Below, in pieces: positions 39,236-48,700 of a stretch of DNA of 64,000 nt (its first letter is position 1; each line of letters opens with the position of its first letter). Under the pieces are notes generated by a model that saw nothing but the letters and a program-made list of their open reading frames with translations, did no database searches and had not been told where the DNA came from. Origin of the DNA: Saccharothrix violaceirubra (lineage in GTDB: Bacteria; Actinomycetota; Actinomycetes; Mycobacteriales; Pseudonocardiaceae); assembly GCF_014203755.1 (NCBI RefSeq), contig NZ_JACHJS010000001.1:6572001-6636000 (forward strand), written 5' to 3'. The translations under genes and the position numbers were made by a program.

Positions 39236-40672
39236 ATGTCGCCGCACCGGCTCGCCGCCGGCGTCCTGCTCCCCGGGTTCCACGGCACGACCGCGCCCGA
39301 CTGGCTGCTCGCCCGCTTGGCGGACGGCCTGGGCGGTGTCGTGTACTTCGGTCGCAACGTCGTCGACGACGCCCAGGTCACGGCGTTGTCGGCACAGCTG
39401 CGCGCGGTGCGCGCGGACGTGGTGATCGGCATCGACGAGGAGGGCGGCGACGTCACCCGCCTCGACTACGGGCGCGGTTCGGAGGTGCCCGGCAACCACG
39501 CCCTCGGCGCGGCGGGCGACCCGGACCTGACCCGTGCCGTCGCCGCGTCGGTCGGTGCCCGGTTGGCGGCGTGCGGCGTGAGCCTGAACCTCGCGCCGTC
39601 GGCGGACCTGGTGCTGACCCTGGACGACCCGGTGATCGGCGTGCGGTCGTTCGGCTCGGACCCGATGGCGGCGGGCGTGCACGTGGCCGCGTACGTCGAG
39701 GGCATGCAGGCCGTCGGTGTCGCGGCGTGCGCCAAGCACTTCCCGGGCCACGGCGCGTCCACTGTGGACTCGCACGCGGCGCTGCCCGTGCTGCCCCGGA
39801 CCGTCGCGGAGTTGGCGGCGGTCGAGTTCGTGCCGTTCCGCTCGGCGGTGGCGGCGGGTGTGCGGTCGATCATGACCGGGCACCTGGTCGTGCCGGAGTG
39901 GGGCGCGGAACCGGCCACGCTCAACCCCGTGGCCGTGCGGGTGTTGCGCGAACAGCTCGGGTTCACCGGCGCGATCGTGACCGACGGGCTGGACATGAAG
40001 GCCGTCGGCGGCGACCTCGCGGCGGGCGCGGTGCGGTCGCTGGTCGCGGGCGCGGACGCGTTGTGCCTGGGCGGCGAGCCGCTGGACGACGCCGGACTCC
40101 AGTGGTTGATCGACAGCATCGTGGCCGCGGTCGAGTCGGGCACGTTGCCGCTCGAACGGTTGGCGGAGGCCGCGCGTCGCACCGCGGCGTTGGGCGTTCC
40201 GCCGGCCCGGGTCGAGGCGCACGACGCGTCGCTCGGGTCGGAGGCGGCCCGGCGGGCGGTCGAGGTGCGCGGGACGCTGGCGCTGTCGGGTCCGCCCGTG
40301 GTGCTCGACCTGGAGGTCGAGGCGTCCATCGCGGTGGGCGACGTGCCGTGGGGTCTGGGACCGTACCTGACGGAACTGATCCCCGGGACGACGGTCGTGT
40401 CCGCGCGGACCGCCGACGAGGTCGCGGCGGTGGCGGCGGGTCGGACCGTGGTCGTGGTCACGCGGGAGGCGCACCGCTTTCCGTTCACTCGCGATCTGGT
40501 GTCCTCGCTCGCTAAGATTGGTCTAGACCTAGTGCACGTCGAGACCGGCGTGCCAGGACCCGACCTGGGCACCGTCGCCCGCGTCGACACCCACGGCGGA
40601 TCGCGGGTGTGCCTGCGCGCCGCCGCGGAGCGCATCGCCGCAAGCCAGCGTCTGGAACAGGGGAACCAATGA
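39236..40672 (+). CDS. dasD: GH3 beta-N-acetylglucosaminidase (DasD/NagZ-type)
   Basis: 478 aa from ATG 39236, no signal peptide, so probably cytoplasmic. GH3 N-acetylhexosaminidase motifs: KHFPGHGASTVDSH (D178-H180 acid/base dyad) and nucleophile D250 in IVTDGLDMKA. It should split imported chitobiose to GlcNAc, or recycle muropeptides. Position 4 of the das operon as in Streptomyces. Near its 3' end a DasR box is embedded in the coding sequence using two rare CTA codons. Stop overlaps the next start (ATGA). Confidence 0.9.
   Translation: MSPHRLAAGVLLPGFHGTTAPDWLLARLADGLGGVVYFGRNVVDDAQVTALSAQLRAVRADVVIGIDEEGGDVTRLDYGRGSEVPGNHALGAAGDPDLTRAVAASVGARLAACGVSLNLAPSADLVLTLDDPVIGVRSFGSDPMAAGVHVAAYVEGMQAVGVAACAKHFPGHGASTVDSHAALPVLPRTVAELAAVEFVPFRSAVAAGVRSIMTGHLVVPEWGAEPATLNPVAVRVLREQLGFTGAIVTDGLDMKAVGGDLAAGAVRSLVAGADALCLGGEPLDDAGLQWLIDSIVAAVESGTLPLERLAEAARRTAALGVPPARVEAHDASLGSEAARRAVEVRGTLALSGPPVVLDLEVEASIAVGDVPWGLGPYLTELIPGTTVVSARTADEVAAVAAGRTVVVVTREAHRFPFTRDLVSSLAKIGLDLVHVETGVPGPDLGTVARVDTHGGSRVCLRAAAERIAASQRLEQGNQ
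40517..40532. promoter_or_regulatory. DasR operator inside the dasD coding sequence
   Basis: ATTGGTCTAGACCTAG: core TGGTCTAGACC. It spans codons Ile-Gly-Leu-Asp-Leu with both Leu codons CTA, rare in this genome, so the sequence looks kept for binding. It lies 137 bp before the SIS-domain gene and would allow its separate control. Confidence 0.7.
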
Positions 40673-41712
40673 CCGACCACCAGCCCGGCGGGCACATGGC
40701 GGCGGAGATCGCCCAGCAGCCGAAGATCTTCGCCGACCTGGTCGCCCGGCGCGACCAGATCGCCGCCGTCGCGGACGTGATCCGCGAGCGCAAGCCCCGG
40801 TTCGTGCTGTTCGGCGCGCGTGGCTCGTCCGACCACGCGGCGCTGTACGCCAAGTACCTGACCGAGGTCCTGCTCGAACTGCCGGCCGGGTTGGTGTCGC
40901 CGTCGACCACCACCCTGTACGGCGCGCAGCCCGACCTGCGCGACGTGCTGCTGGTCTCCGTGAGCCAGTCCGGCGGGTCCCCGGACCTGCTGGAGGTCAC
41001 GCAGTCGGCGCGCGAGCGCGGCGCGCTGACCGTGGCGGTCACGAACACCGCGTCGTCGCCGCTCAACGCCGCCGCCGAGCTGTCGGTGGACATCGGCGCG
41101 GGCGTCGAGCAGGCGGTCGCCGCGACCAAGACCTACTCGGCCACGTTGCTGGCCCTGTACCTGCTGGTCGACGCCATCCGCGGTGGCGACGGCCGGGCGG
41201 CGGCGCCGCTGGGCGACCTCGCGCAGTCCACTCTCGACGGATCCGTGGACGCGGTGTCCGAGGCCGTCCAGCGGTACCGGTTCGTGGACCGGGTCCTGAC
41301 GACCGGTCGCGGCTACTCGCTGCCCACGGCGTTGGAGTCGGCGTTGAAGCTGGCCGAGACGTCGTACCTGGCGGCGCGCGCGTACAGCGGCGCCGACCTG
41401 CTGCACGGCCCGGTCGCGGCGGTGGACGGCGAGACCGCCGTGCTGGCCGTGACCAGCAAGGGACGTGGTGGCGACGCGCTGCACGACGTGCTTGACGTGG
41501 TGCACGGGCGTGGGGCGGACGTCGTGGCCGTCGGCTCGGCGGCTTCCGCCGTGTCGGCCGCGTTGCGCATCCCGGTGCCGGAGACCCCGGAGGAGGTCGC
41601 GCCGATCCTGGAGATCCTGCCCGTGCAGCGGTTGGCCCACGGCCTGGCGTTGGCCCGCGGCGGCGACCCGGACAACCCCCGCGGCCTGAAGAAGGTCACC
41701 CAGACCCGCTGA
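40669..41712 (+). CDS. SIS-domain glucosamine-6-phosphate deaminase candidate (NagB-II type)
   Basis: 347 aa from ATG 40669. Two SIS domains without the glutaminase domain of GlmS: first VLFGARGSSDHAALYAKYLT, LLVSVSQSGGSPDLLEV; second TTGRGYSLPTALESALKLAE, YSGADLLHGPVAAV; C-terminal ARGGDPDNPRGLKKVT like the GlmS end. Such proteins include NagB-II deaminases and AgaS. It occupies the place of nagB after dasD in Streptomyces, so deamination of GlcN-6-P to Fru-6-P is the best guess. No classical NagB is seen in the window. Confidence 0.8.
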   Translation: MTDHQPGGHMAAEIAQQPKIFADLVARRDQIAAVADVIRERKPRFVLFGARGSSDHAALYAKYLTEVLLELPAGLVSPSTTTLYGAQPDLRDVLLVSVSQSGGSPDLLEVTQSARERGALTVAVTNTASSPLNAAAELSVDIGAGVEQAVAATKTYSATLLALYLLVDAIRGGDGRAAAPLGDLAQSTLDGSVDAVSEAVQRYRFVDRVLTTGRGYSLPTALESALKLAETSYLAARAYSGADLLHGPVAAVDGETAVLAVTSKGRGGDALHDVLDVVHGRGADVVAVGSAASAVSAALRIPVPETPEEVAPILEILPVQRLAHGLALARGGDPDNPRGLKKVTQTR

Positions 41713-41727
41713 CCCTCTCGCACGGAC

Positions 41728-41766
41728 GAGCCCCCGCCCTCCTTGTGGTCGGGGGCTCTCCTTTTC
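41728..41766 (+). terminator. terminator after the SIS-domain gene
   Basis: GAGCCCCCG, 13-base loop, CGGGGGCTC followed by TCCTTTT: a stem with a T-run, the most classical terminator in the window. Confidence 0.9.
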
Positions 41767-41768
41767 GC

Positions 41769-41886
41769 GCGAGTTATGCATTCGGACACCATGAGTTGTG
41801 CGTTCGCGCGTCGAACTCAAGGTGCTCCAACGCACAGTTCACGGTGTCTGAACGCACAACTCGCGGTGTCCGAACGCATAACTCGC
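41769..41886. repeat. 22-bp unit array R5 (two forward, three reverse units; interrupted by an IS)
   Basis: Forward units 41769-41790 and 41791-41812; centre GAACTCAA; reverse units 41821-41842, 41843-41864, 41865-41886. Further degenerate reverse units lie at 41903-41912 joined to 43499 across the IS and at 43512-43533. Originally a convergent junction SIS gene/nagA. Confidence 0.92.
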
Positions 41887-41912
41887 GCGGCTTGGGCGGG
41901 GTCCTGCCTGAG

Positions 41913-43493
41913 CTTGTCTTTTGAGGTCCCGGGCGGTTGACGGACACCCCGGTTGATCACAGAAGCAGCCCTTGGTCGATCATCGCTCTTGCGACAGAAG
42001 GACGATCGACCAAAGGGCTGCGTGATCAGTGTGCACCATCTCGACCCCAGATCGGCGCTCGGGGCGTTGTCCGGGTTCCGGCGGGAGTTCCACCGGTGTC
42101 TGACCCGTCGGGCGGACGGGTTGTTCGAGCTGGCCGACGCCGTGCTGTGCGCCGACGGACCGGTGCGGACCCTGGTGGGGTTGTCGTTGGCGCCCGAACA
42201 CCGGCGTGGGCACGGTGGCCTCTACGACGCGGTCAACAACGGCCGCATCGAGGTCGACCGGCTACGCGACGCGCCGGCCGGGACGCCGTTGCCGCGGGCC
42301 GCGGACGGCCGCCTGGTGCTCGCGGTCGACGTCTCGCCGTGGTTGCGGCCGGACGGCGCGACCTGCCCGGACCGCACGTTCTGCCACGTCTACGGACGCG
42401 GCAGAGGCGAGCACCGCATGATCCCGGGATGGCCGTACTCGTTCGTGGCCGCGCTGGAGACCGGCGGCACGTCGTGGACCGCGCTGCTGGACGCGGTCCG
42501 GCTGCCGCCCGGCGCGGACCTCGCCGCGGTGACCGCCGCCCAGGTCCGCGGAGTGGTCCAACGGCTCATCGCCGCCGACCAGTGGCGCCGGGGTGATCCG
42601 GAGATCCTGGTGGTGTTCGACGCCGGTTACGACGCGCCCCGCATCGCCCGTCTGCTCGAGGACCTGCCGGTGCGGGTGCTGGGACGGATGCGGTCGGACC
42701 GGGTGCTGCGCCGCCCGGGCCCGCCCCGGGTCCACAACCCTCTGGGCGGACGGTTTCGCAAGCACGGCGGCGAGTTCGTCTTCGGCGACCCCGCCACCTG
42801 GGGCGCCGAGGACGTGCTGACCCGCACCGACACCCGTCTCTACGGCACCGCCACCGCACAGGCCTGGAACCGGCTGCACCCGCGACTGACCCGCCGGGCC
42901 GCCTGGATCGACCACAGTGGACCGCTGCCGATCGTCGAGGGCACCGTGATCCGACTGACGGTGGAGCGCCTGCCCTCCGGCGGGGTGAACAAACCGGTCT
43001 GGCTGTGGTGTTCCGATCCCGACTCCGGCCCGGTCGAGGTCGACCGCTGGTGGCGGGCGTTCCTGCGGCGCTTCGACATCGAGCACACCTTCCGTCTGCT
43101 CAAGCAGACGCTCGGCTGGACCAGACCCAGGCTGCGCGATCCCGAGGCCGCCGACCGCTGGACCTGGCTGATCCTGGCCGTCCACGCACAACTGCGCCTG
43201 GCCCGCCCGCTGGTCGCCGACCTGCGCCACCCCTGGGAACGACCCGCCGAACCCGCCAGGCTCACCCCGACCCGCGTCCGGCGCGGGTTCCGCAACCTCC
43301 ACATGAAGATCGCCCGCCCAGCGGCTGCACCGAAACCGGTCCGCCCCGGACCGGGACGACCTCCCGGCTCGAAGAACCGCGCCACCGCACCGCGCTTCGA
43401 CGTCGGACTCGTCCTGGCCACTGGACGGGCACATACCCGACCGGCCCACCACAAGAAGGGCACCAAACCCCGCCGAACAGGTTAAAAGACAAG
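41913..43493 (+). mobile_element. DDE insertion sequence (IS4/IS701-like), complete, 5-bp target duplication
   Basis: Ends CTTGTCTTTT and AAAAGACAAG are a perfect 10-bp inverted repeat. The direct repeat CTGAG flanks it at 41908-41912 and 43494-43498. Length 1581 bp with one intact transposase gene. It is inserted in a degenerate unit of array R5. Family assignment rests on the transposase; IS701 members duplicate 4 bp, so the group is not certain. Confidence 0.88.
42022..43485 (+). CDS. IS transposase, IS4/IS701-like DDE
   Basis: 487 aa from GTG 42022; an earlier in-frame start at 41953 would lie in the IS leader. DDE candidates: Asp in LVLAVDVSPWLRP, Asp in EILVVFDAGYDAPRIARLL, Glu in RRFDIEHTFRLLKQTLGWTR (the Y/F-x-x-E helix of IS4-like enzymes). 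Basic C-terminal tail (GPGRPPGSKNRA). Matches a common actinomycete transposase group. Intact, so the element may be mobile. Confidence 0.88.
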   Translation: MISVHHLDPRSALGALSGFRREFHRCLTRRADGLFELADAVLCADGPVRTLVGLSLAPEHRRGHGGLYDAVNNGRIEVDRLRDAPAGTPLPRAADGRLVLAVDVSPWLRPDGATCPDRTFCHVYGRGRGEHRMIPGWPYSFVAALETGGTSWTALLDAVRLPPGADLAAVTAAQVRGVVQRLIAADQWRRGDPEILVVFDAGYDAPRIARLLEDLPVRVLGRMRSDRVLRRPGPPRVHNPLGGRFRKHGGEFVFGDPATWGAEDVLTRTDTRLYGTATAQAWNRLHPRLTRRAAWIDHSGPLPIVEGTVIRLTVERLPSGGVNKPVWLWCSDPDSGPVEVDRWWRAFLRRFDIEHTFRLLKQTLGWTRPRLRDPEAADRWTWLILAVHAQLRLARPLVADLRHPWERPAEPARLTPTRVRRGFRNLHMKIARPAAAPKPVRPGPGRPPGSKNRATAPRFDVGLVLATGRAHTRPAHHKKGTKPRRTG

Positions 43494-43511
43494 CTGAGTG
43501 CGTGTTTCGGA

Positions 43512-43533
43512 GTGTCTGAGTGGAGGACTCGCG
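43512..43533 (-). repeat. degenerate 22-bp unit of array R5 beyond the IS
   Basis: AGTGTCTGAGTGG + AGGACTCGC follows the reverse unit pattern. The preceding unit is cut by the IS (CTGAG target within CCTGAGTGC). Confidence 0.6.
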
Positions 43534-43543
43534 AAGGCAAGGG

Positions 43544-43576
43544 AAAGTGGGCAGGGACCCGGTCCCTGCCCACTTT
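43544..43576. terminator. terminator of nagA
   Basis: AAAGTGGGCAGGGACC, one base, GGTCCCTGCCCACTTT: 16-bp perfect arms just past the nagA stop, with A/T at both outer ends, so usable in both directions. Confidence 0.9.
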
Positions 43577-43587
43577 GGTGTCGGCGA

Positions 43588-44802
43588 CTACTGGCCGGCG
43601 GTGGCCACGACCTCCAGGGCGGGCTCCCGGCCAGCCGGGACGACCGCCGCGTCGGCGTCGTACACGACCACGCCGTCGACCCAGACCTTGCGCGGGCGCA
43701 GGTCCTCGTCCCACCACACCAGGTCGGCGACGGCACCGGGCGTCAGGCGGCCCAGGGTGGGTTCGCCGATGGCGTCCGCCGGGACGATGGTGGCCGACGC
43801 CAGGGCGTCCGCCGCGTCCACGCCGACCGACACGATGTTGCGGATGGCCCGGTCCAGGGTGAGCGCGCTGCCCGCGATCGTGCCCTCGGGCGAACGCGGC
43901 ACGCCGTCCTCGGTCAGGACCACGTCCGCACCGCCGAGCTGGTAACGGCCCGGCGGCATGCCGGCCGCCGCGACGGCGTCGGTGACCAGGGCGACCCGCG
44001 GACCGGCGGCGTTGAACACCAGGCGGCACACGTCCGGACCCACGTGGGCCAGGTCGGCGATGAGGCCGAGGGTGAACCGCTCGTCGACCAGGGCGACGCC
44101 GGGCACGCCCGGTTCGCGGTGGCCGAGCGGGCGTTGCGCGTTGAACAGGTGCGTGACCATGCGCGCGCCGGCCTCGGCCGCGGTCCTGGTCTGCTCGCCG
44201 GTGGCGTCCGAGTGGCCGACGGCCACCAGCACGCCCGCGTCCGCGAGCCTGCGGACGGCTTCGAACCCGCCGGGCTGCTCGGGGGCGAGCGTGACCATGC
44301 GCAACGCGCCGGCCAGCACCTCGTCGTCGAGCAACGCGTCGATCTCGGCCTCGCCCGGCTCGACCATCAGCGCCGGGTCGTGCACGCCGGGCCGCTTGGG
44401 CGACAGGAACGGTCCTTCGAGGTGCACGCCCAGCGGGCGGGCACCGGAGTTCTCGGGCAGGGCGGCCGACGCGGCGAGCACGTCGTGCGCCTGCCTCAGC
44501 ACCACGCCGACCGGCGCGGTGATCAGCGTCGGGAGGAACCGGGTGACGCCCGTTTGTGGGAGCGCTCTCGTCACCACGGCCATCGACACCGGGTCCACCT
44601 CGGCGAAGTCCACGCCCACCGCGCCGTTGATCTGGATGTCGACCAGTCCGGGAGTGAGCAGACCGTCGGCCAGCACCTCCGCACCGACCGGTGGTTCACC
44701 CGTCACGACCTCGACGATCCGGCCCGCACGGACGCGGACCCACGCGGGACCCGTGATGGTGCGGCCGAGCAGTGCTCGTGGAGCTGCGACAACGGTGTCC
44801 AA
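43588..44802 (-). CDS. nagA: N-acetylglucosamine-6-phosphate deacetylase NagA
   Basis: 404 aa from a TTG start at 44802, chosen because GGAGGGACC lies directly before it and no ATG or GTG fits. Amidohydrolase motifs: LTPGLVDIQINGAVGVDF, GVHLEGPFLSPKRPGVH, VAVGHSDATGEQT, MVTHLFNAQRPLGHREPG, ALVTDAVAAAGMPPG. It hydrolyses GlcNAc-6-P to GlcN-6-P, the substrate of the SIS-domain candidate upstream. A DasR box stands immediately before the RBS. Confidence 0.96.
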   Translation of the reverse strand: MDTVVAAPRALLGRTITGPAWVRVRAGRIVEVVTGEPPVGAEVLADGLLTPGLVDIQINGAVGVDFAEVDPVSMAVVTRALPQTGVTRFLPTLITAPVGVVLRQAHDVLAASAALPENSGARPLGVHLEGPFLSPKRPGVHDPALMVEPGEAEIDALLDDEVLAGALRMVTLAPEQPGGFEAVRRLADAGVLVAVGHSDATGEQTRTAAEAGARMVTHLFNAQRPLGHREPGVPGVALVDERFTLGLIADLAHVGPDVCRLVFNAAGPRVALVTDAVAAAGMPPGRYQLGGADVVLTEDGVPRSPEGTIAGSALTLDRAIRNIVSVGVDAADALASATIVPADAIGEPTLGRLTPGAVADLVWWDEDLRPRKVWVDGVVVYDADAAVVPAGREPALEVVATAGQ

Positions 44803-44814
44803 GGTCCCTCCTCA

Positions 44815-44830
44815 AATGGTCTGGACCATT
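44815..44830. promoter_or_regulatory. DasR operator upstream of nagA
   Basis: AATGGTCTGGACCATT, inverted arms AATGGTC/GACCATT around TG. It is 13 bp before the TTG start and shares its 14-bp core with the cutC site. Confidence 0.8.
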
Positions 44831-44992
44831 ATGCGCGTAAACAGTGCACGCCGTCACGTTTAGTCGGAAGATAACCAATAGTCAGTGCAACTTGTTATCC
44901 ATCGACCTGCGAGGGGCTCTCGGCGGCGACCCGCGGGAGGGGCCCATACTTGGGCTCAGACATCCGAGGTCTAACGACGAGCGAGGGCCGCC

Positions 44993-45667
44993 GTGGCAGT
45001 AACCGACGACGCGATCCTGCGCGTGCGGGAAATGATCGTGACCGGCGAACTCAAACCCGGTGACCGGCTGCCGCGCGAGGCCGACCTCGCCGAGCGGCTG
45101 GGGCTGTCCCGCAACTCGCTGCGCGAGGCCGTGAAGGCGTTGTCACTGGTCAGGGTGCTGGACGTCCGCCAGGGCGACGGCACGTACGTCTCCAGCCTGC
45201 GTGCCGACGACCTGCTGGGGGCACTGTCGTTCGTGCTCGAACTGCACCGGGGCCAGGAATCGACGCTGGAGGTCCTCCAGGTGCGCCGCATCCTGGAACC
45301 GGCCGCGACCGCGATGGCCGCGCAACGCGTCGGCCCCGAGGAGGTGGCCTCGCTGCGGGCGTTGTGCGACACCGCCGAGTCGGCGCACTCGCTGGAGGAA
45401 CTCGTCGCGCACGACCTGGAGTTCCACCAGGCCATCGCCCGCTGCTCGGGCAACGCCTACCTCGCGCAACTGCTGGAGACGATGGCCGGGCCGCAGGCGC
45501 GGACGCGGATCTGGCACGGCATCGCGGAGGGCGGCGCGGTCGAGCGGACGGTCTCCGAGCACCGCGCGATCGTGGACGCGCTGGCCAACCGGCAGACCGA
45601 ACTCGCGCGGTCGTGGTCGACGGTGCACGTGGCGGGGGTCGAGCAGTGGCTGGTCGGCCTGTCCTGA
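44993..45667 (+). CDS. FadR-subfamily GntR transcriptional regulator
   Basis: 224 aa from GTG 44993. Winged helix: AILRVREMIVTGELKPGDRL, READLAERLGLSRNSLREAV, GDGTYVSSLRADDLL. All-helical FCD effector domain with the metal-binding pattern DLEFHQAIARCSGNAYLAQL and VSEHRAIVDAL. Divergent from nagA across 190 bp, so nag genes or itself are likely targets; a second regulator beside DasR would be a local addition. Confidence 0.9.
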   Translation: MAVTDDAILRVREMIVTGELKPGDRLPREADLAERLGLSRNSLREAVKALSLVRVLDVRQGDGTYVSSLRADDLLGALSFVLELHRGQESTLEVLQVRRILEPAATAMAAQRVGPEEVASLRALCDTAESAHSLEELVAHDLEFHQAIARCSGNAYLAQLLETMAGPQARTRIWHGIAEGGAVERTVSEHRAIVDALANRQTELARSWSTVHVAGVEQWLVGLS

Positions 45668-45759
45668 CCCGGCGGTCACCTGGGTGGATGACAGAGGTGG
45701 CGGCGGACGGCGTCGGGTCGGGAGGATCTCCGCGCCCCGCTGCCTGACGAAGGACCCCC

Positions 45760-48700
45760 ATGAGACTGGTCGCCGTGCTGACCGCTGCCCTCTTGTCCGC
45801 CACGGGACTCGCCGGTGCCCAACCGGCTGGTGCCGAACTGACCGGGAGCGGCCGGACCGCCACGGTGTTCGTGGAACTCGCCACCTCCTCGGCGGTCGAC
45901 GCCTTCGAGCGCGAAGACGACCGCGGGCGGGCGATCGGCGCGGCGCGGGAGTCGCGGCGGCTCATCGGCGAGATCACCGACAAGGTCTTGAAGGCGTTGC
46001 GGGACAAGGACTCCCGTGCCCGCCAGGTCGCACGGACCGCCAACGCGGTACCCGGCTTCGTCGTCACCGGCGACGCCGCGCGGCTGCGGGAACTCTCCGC
46101 GCTGTCCGAGGTGCGTTCCGTCCGCGCCATCGTCCCGAAGACCGCGTCCAACTCCGGGGCGGCGCAGCTCACCCGCGCGGTGAAAGTCTGGCAGGACAAC
46201 GGAAAACTCGGCGAGGGCCTGCGCATCGGCGTCATCGACACCGGCGTCGACTACACGCACGCGGACTTCGGCGGCGAAGGCACGGTCGAGGCCTACCGCG
46301 CCGTCGACCGCACGGCGCCCTGGACGCCCAACGCCAAAGTCGTGGGCGGCCACGACTTCGTCGGCGACGACTACGACGCCGACGACCCCGACCACGCCAC
46401 CCCCGTGCCCGACCCGAACCCGATGGACTGCTTCGGGCACGGCACGCACGTCGCGGGCACGGCCGCCGGCTACGGCGTCGAGACCGACGGCAGCACGTTC
46501 CGCGGCGACCACCGGATGTTGACGCCCGAGCACCTCGACCGCATGCGGGTCGGCCCGGGCACCGCGCCGGCGGCGGAGATCTACGCGCTCAAGGTGTTCG
46601 GCTGCACGGGGTCGACCAATCTGACCGCCGAAGCCATGGATTGGTCGCTCGACCCGAACGGCGACGGCGACTTCTCCGACCACCTCGACGTCGTCAACCT
46701 GTCGCTGGGCACGGACTTCGGCGGCCAGGACGACCCGGACAGCCTCTTCGTGCGCAAGCTCGTGCGCAACGGCGTGCTGGTCGTCGCGGCGGCGGGCAAC
46801 GGCGGCGACTTCTACGACGCCGGCGGCGCGCCCGGCAACACGCCCGAAGCCCTCACCGTGGCCAACACGCGCGACGCGCACGTCCTGCTCGACGGCCTCG
46901 GCGTCACCGACCTCGGCGACCAGCCGGGCCAGTACAGCCAGGACTACCGGGACTTCCCCGCGCTCGACCTGACGCGCCCCGTCGTCCGCATCCAGGAAGA
47001 GTCCAATGTGGATGGATGCGGACCGGTCTCCCAGGACCTGACCGGAAAAGTCGTGTGGCTGGAGTGGGACGAGGACGACGCCACCCGCGAGTGCGGCTCG
47101 AAAGCCCGCACCGACAACGCGGAGAAGGCCGGTGCCGACGGTGTCCTGCTCACGTCCACGCGCGCGATCTTCGCCGCCGCCATCGCCGGGAACGCGACCA
47201 CCCCGGTGTTCCAGTTCACCGGCCCGGCGACGCAGCGCGTCCGCCCGCTGCTCGACGCGGGCACGCTCGAAGTCCGCTTCCAGGGCACGGGACGACGGGC
47301 GCTGCCCACCCTGGCCCCGTCGATCGCCGACACGATCACGCCCACGTCGGCCCGCGGCGCGCGCGGACCGGTCGGCGCGAAACCCGACGTGGCCGCGCCC
47401 GGCGACACCATCGTCTCGGCCGCGGTCGGCACCGGCGCGGACGGCGTGAGCAAGGGCGGCACGTCGATGTCCACGCCGCACGTGGCGGGCATCGCCGCGC
47501 TGGTCCGCGAGACGCACCCGGACTGGACCGTGGAGGAGGTCAAGGCCGCGGTCGTCAACACCGCGGACGCGACCGTGGTGTCCGGCGACGACCGCGCGAC
47601 CGGCGTGCCCGAGGCGCCCATGCGGGTCGGGGCGGGACGCGTCGACGCGCGGCAGGCCGTGGACACCGACCTGCTCGCGATGGTGGCCGACGACCCGGGC
47701 TCGGTGGGCGTGACGTTCGGGACCGTGCCGGTGAACCGGTCGGCGCTGCTGATGAAGACCGTGCGCGTGGTCAACAAGTCGACCACGCGGCGTACCGCGA
47801 GCGTCGCGTACCGGCCCTCGACCGAGGTACCGGGTGCCCGGATCGAGGTCCGCCCATCGGAGGTTTCCGTGCCACCGGGTGGCGAGGCCCGGGTTCGGGT
47901 GACGCTACGGGTCACGGCTTCGGAACTCCGAAAGGTGGCGGACCCGACACTGCGGACGACGGAGGACGGCCGGGCGCGGCAGTTCCTGTCGGAGGCGTCG
48001 GGGCTCGTGGTCGTGTCGTCCGGGGAGGCCGCCGCCCGCGTGCCGGTGTACGCGGCGCCCAAGCCGGTGTCGGCGCTGACCGCCGCCATGGCCGACGGCA
48101 CGGTGCGGGTCAACGGCCGGGGGTTCGACCGGGGCGGGTACGCGTCGATGGTGTCGGCGTTCGAACTCCAGGGCCGCAGTCCCGAGCTGCCGCCGTGCGA
48201 CGACGAGCCTCAGGTCGCGTGCGCCGTCAACGGGTCGGCGCGCGGCGGCGACCTGCGGTACGTGGGCGTGACGTCGACGCCGGGTGCGGAGGACCCGGTC
48301 GTGGCGTTCGGTATCGCGATGTGGGGGCAGTGGTACACGCTCGGTTCGGTCGCCTCGCCGGGCGTGCGGATCGACACGACCGGGGACGGCGAACCGGACT
48401 TCGCGGTCACGGCGGTCAAACCCACCGACCCGGGTGGTTCGGTGAAGGCGGACGTGTGGCTGGCGCGGACCACAAGGCTCGCGGATCGGGCGACTGTGGA
48501 CGAACGTCCGCTCAACGGCGCGTTCGGCGACGTGGACACGAACCTGATGGACAGCGACGTCGTGGTGCTGCCGGTGGGCGTGCGGGCGTTGGGCGTCGAC
48601 CCGGCGGCCGGATCGGCGCGGATCTCCTACACCGCCAGGGTGACCGGCGCCTACGCACCGCCGGGCACGACCGACAACGTGATCGACACCTTGGACGTGC

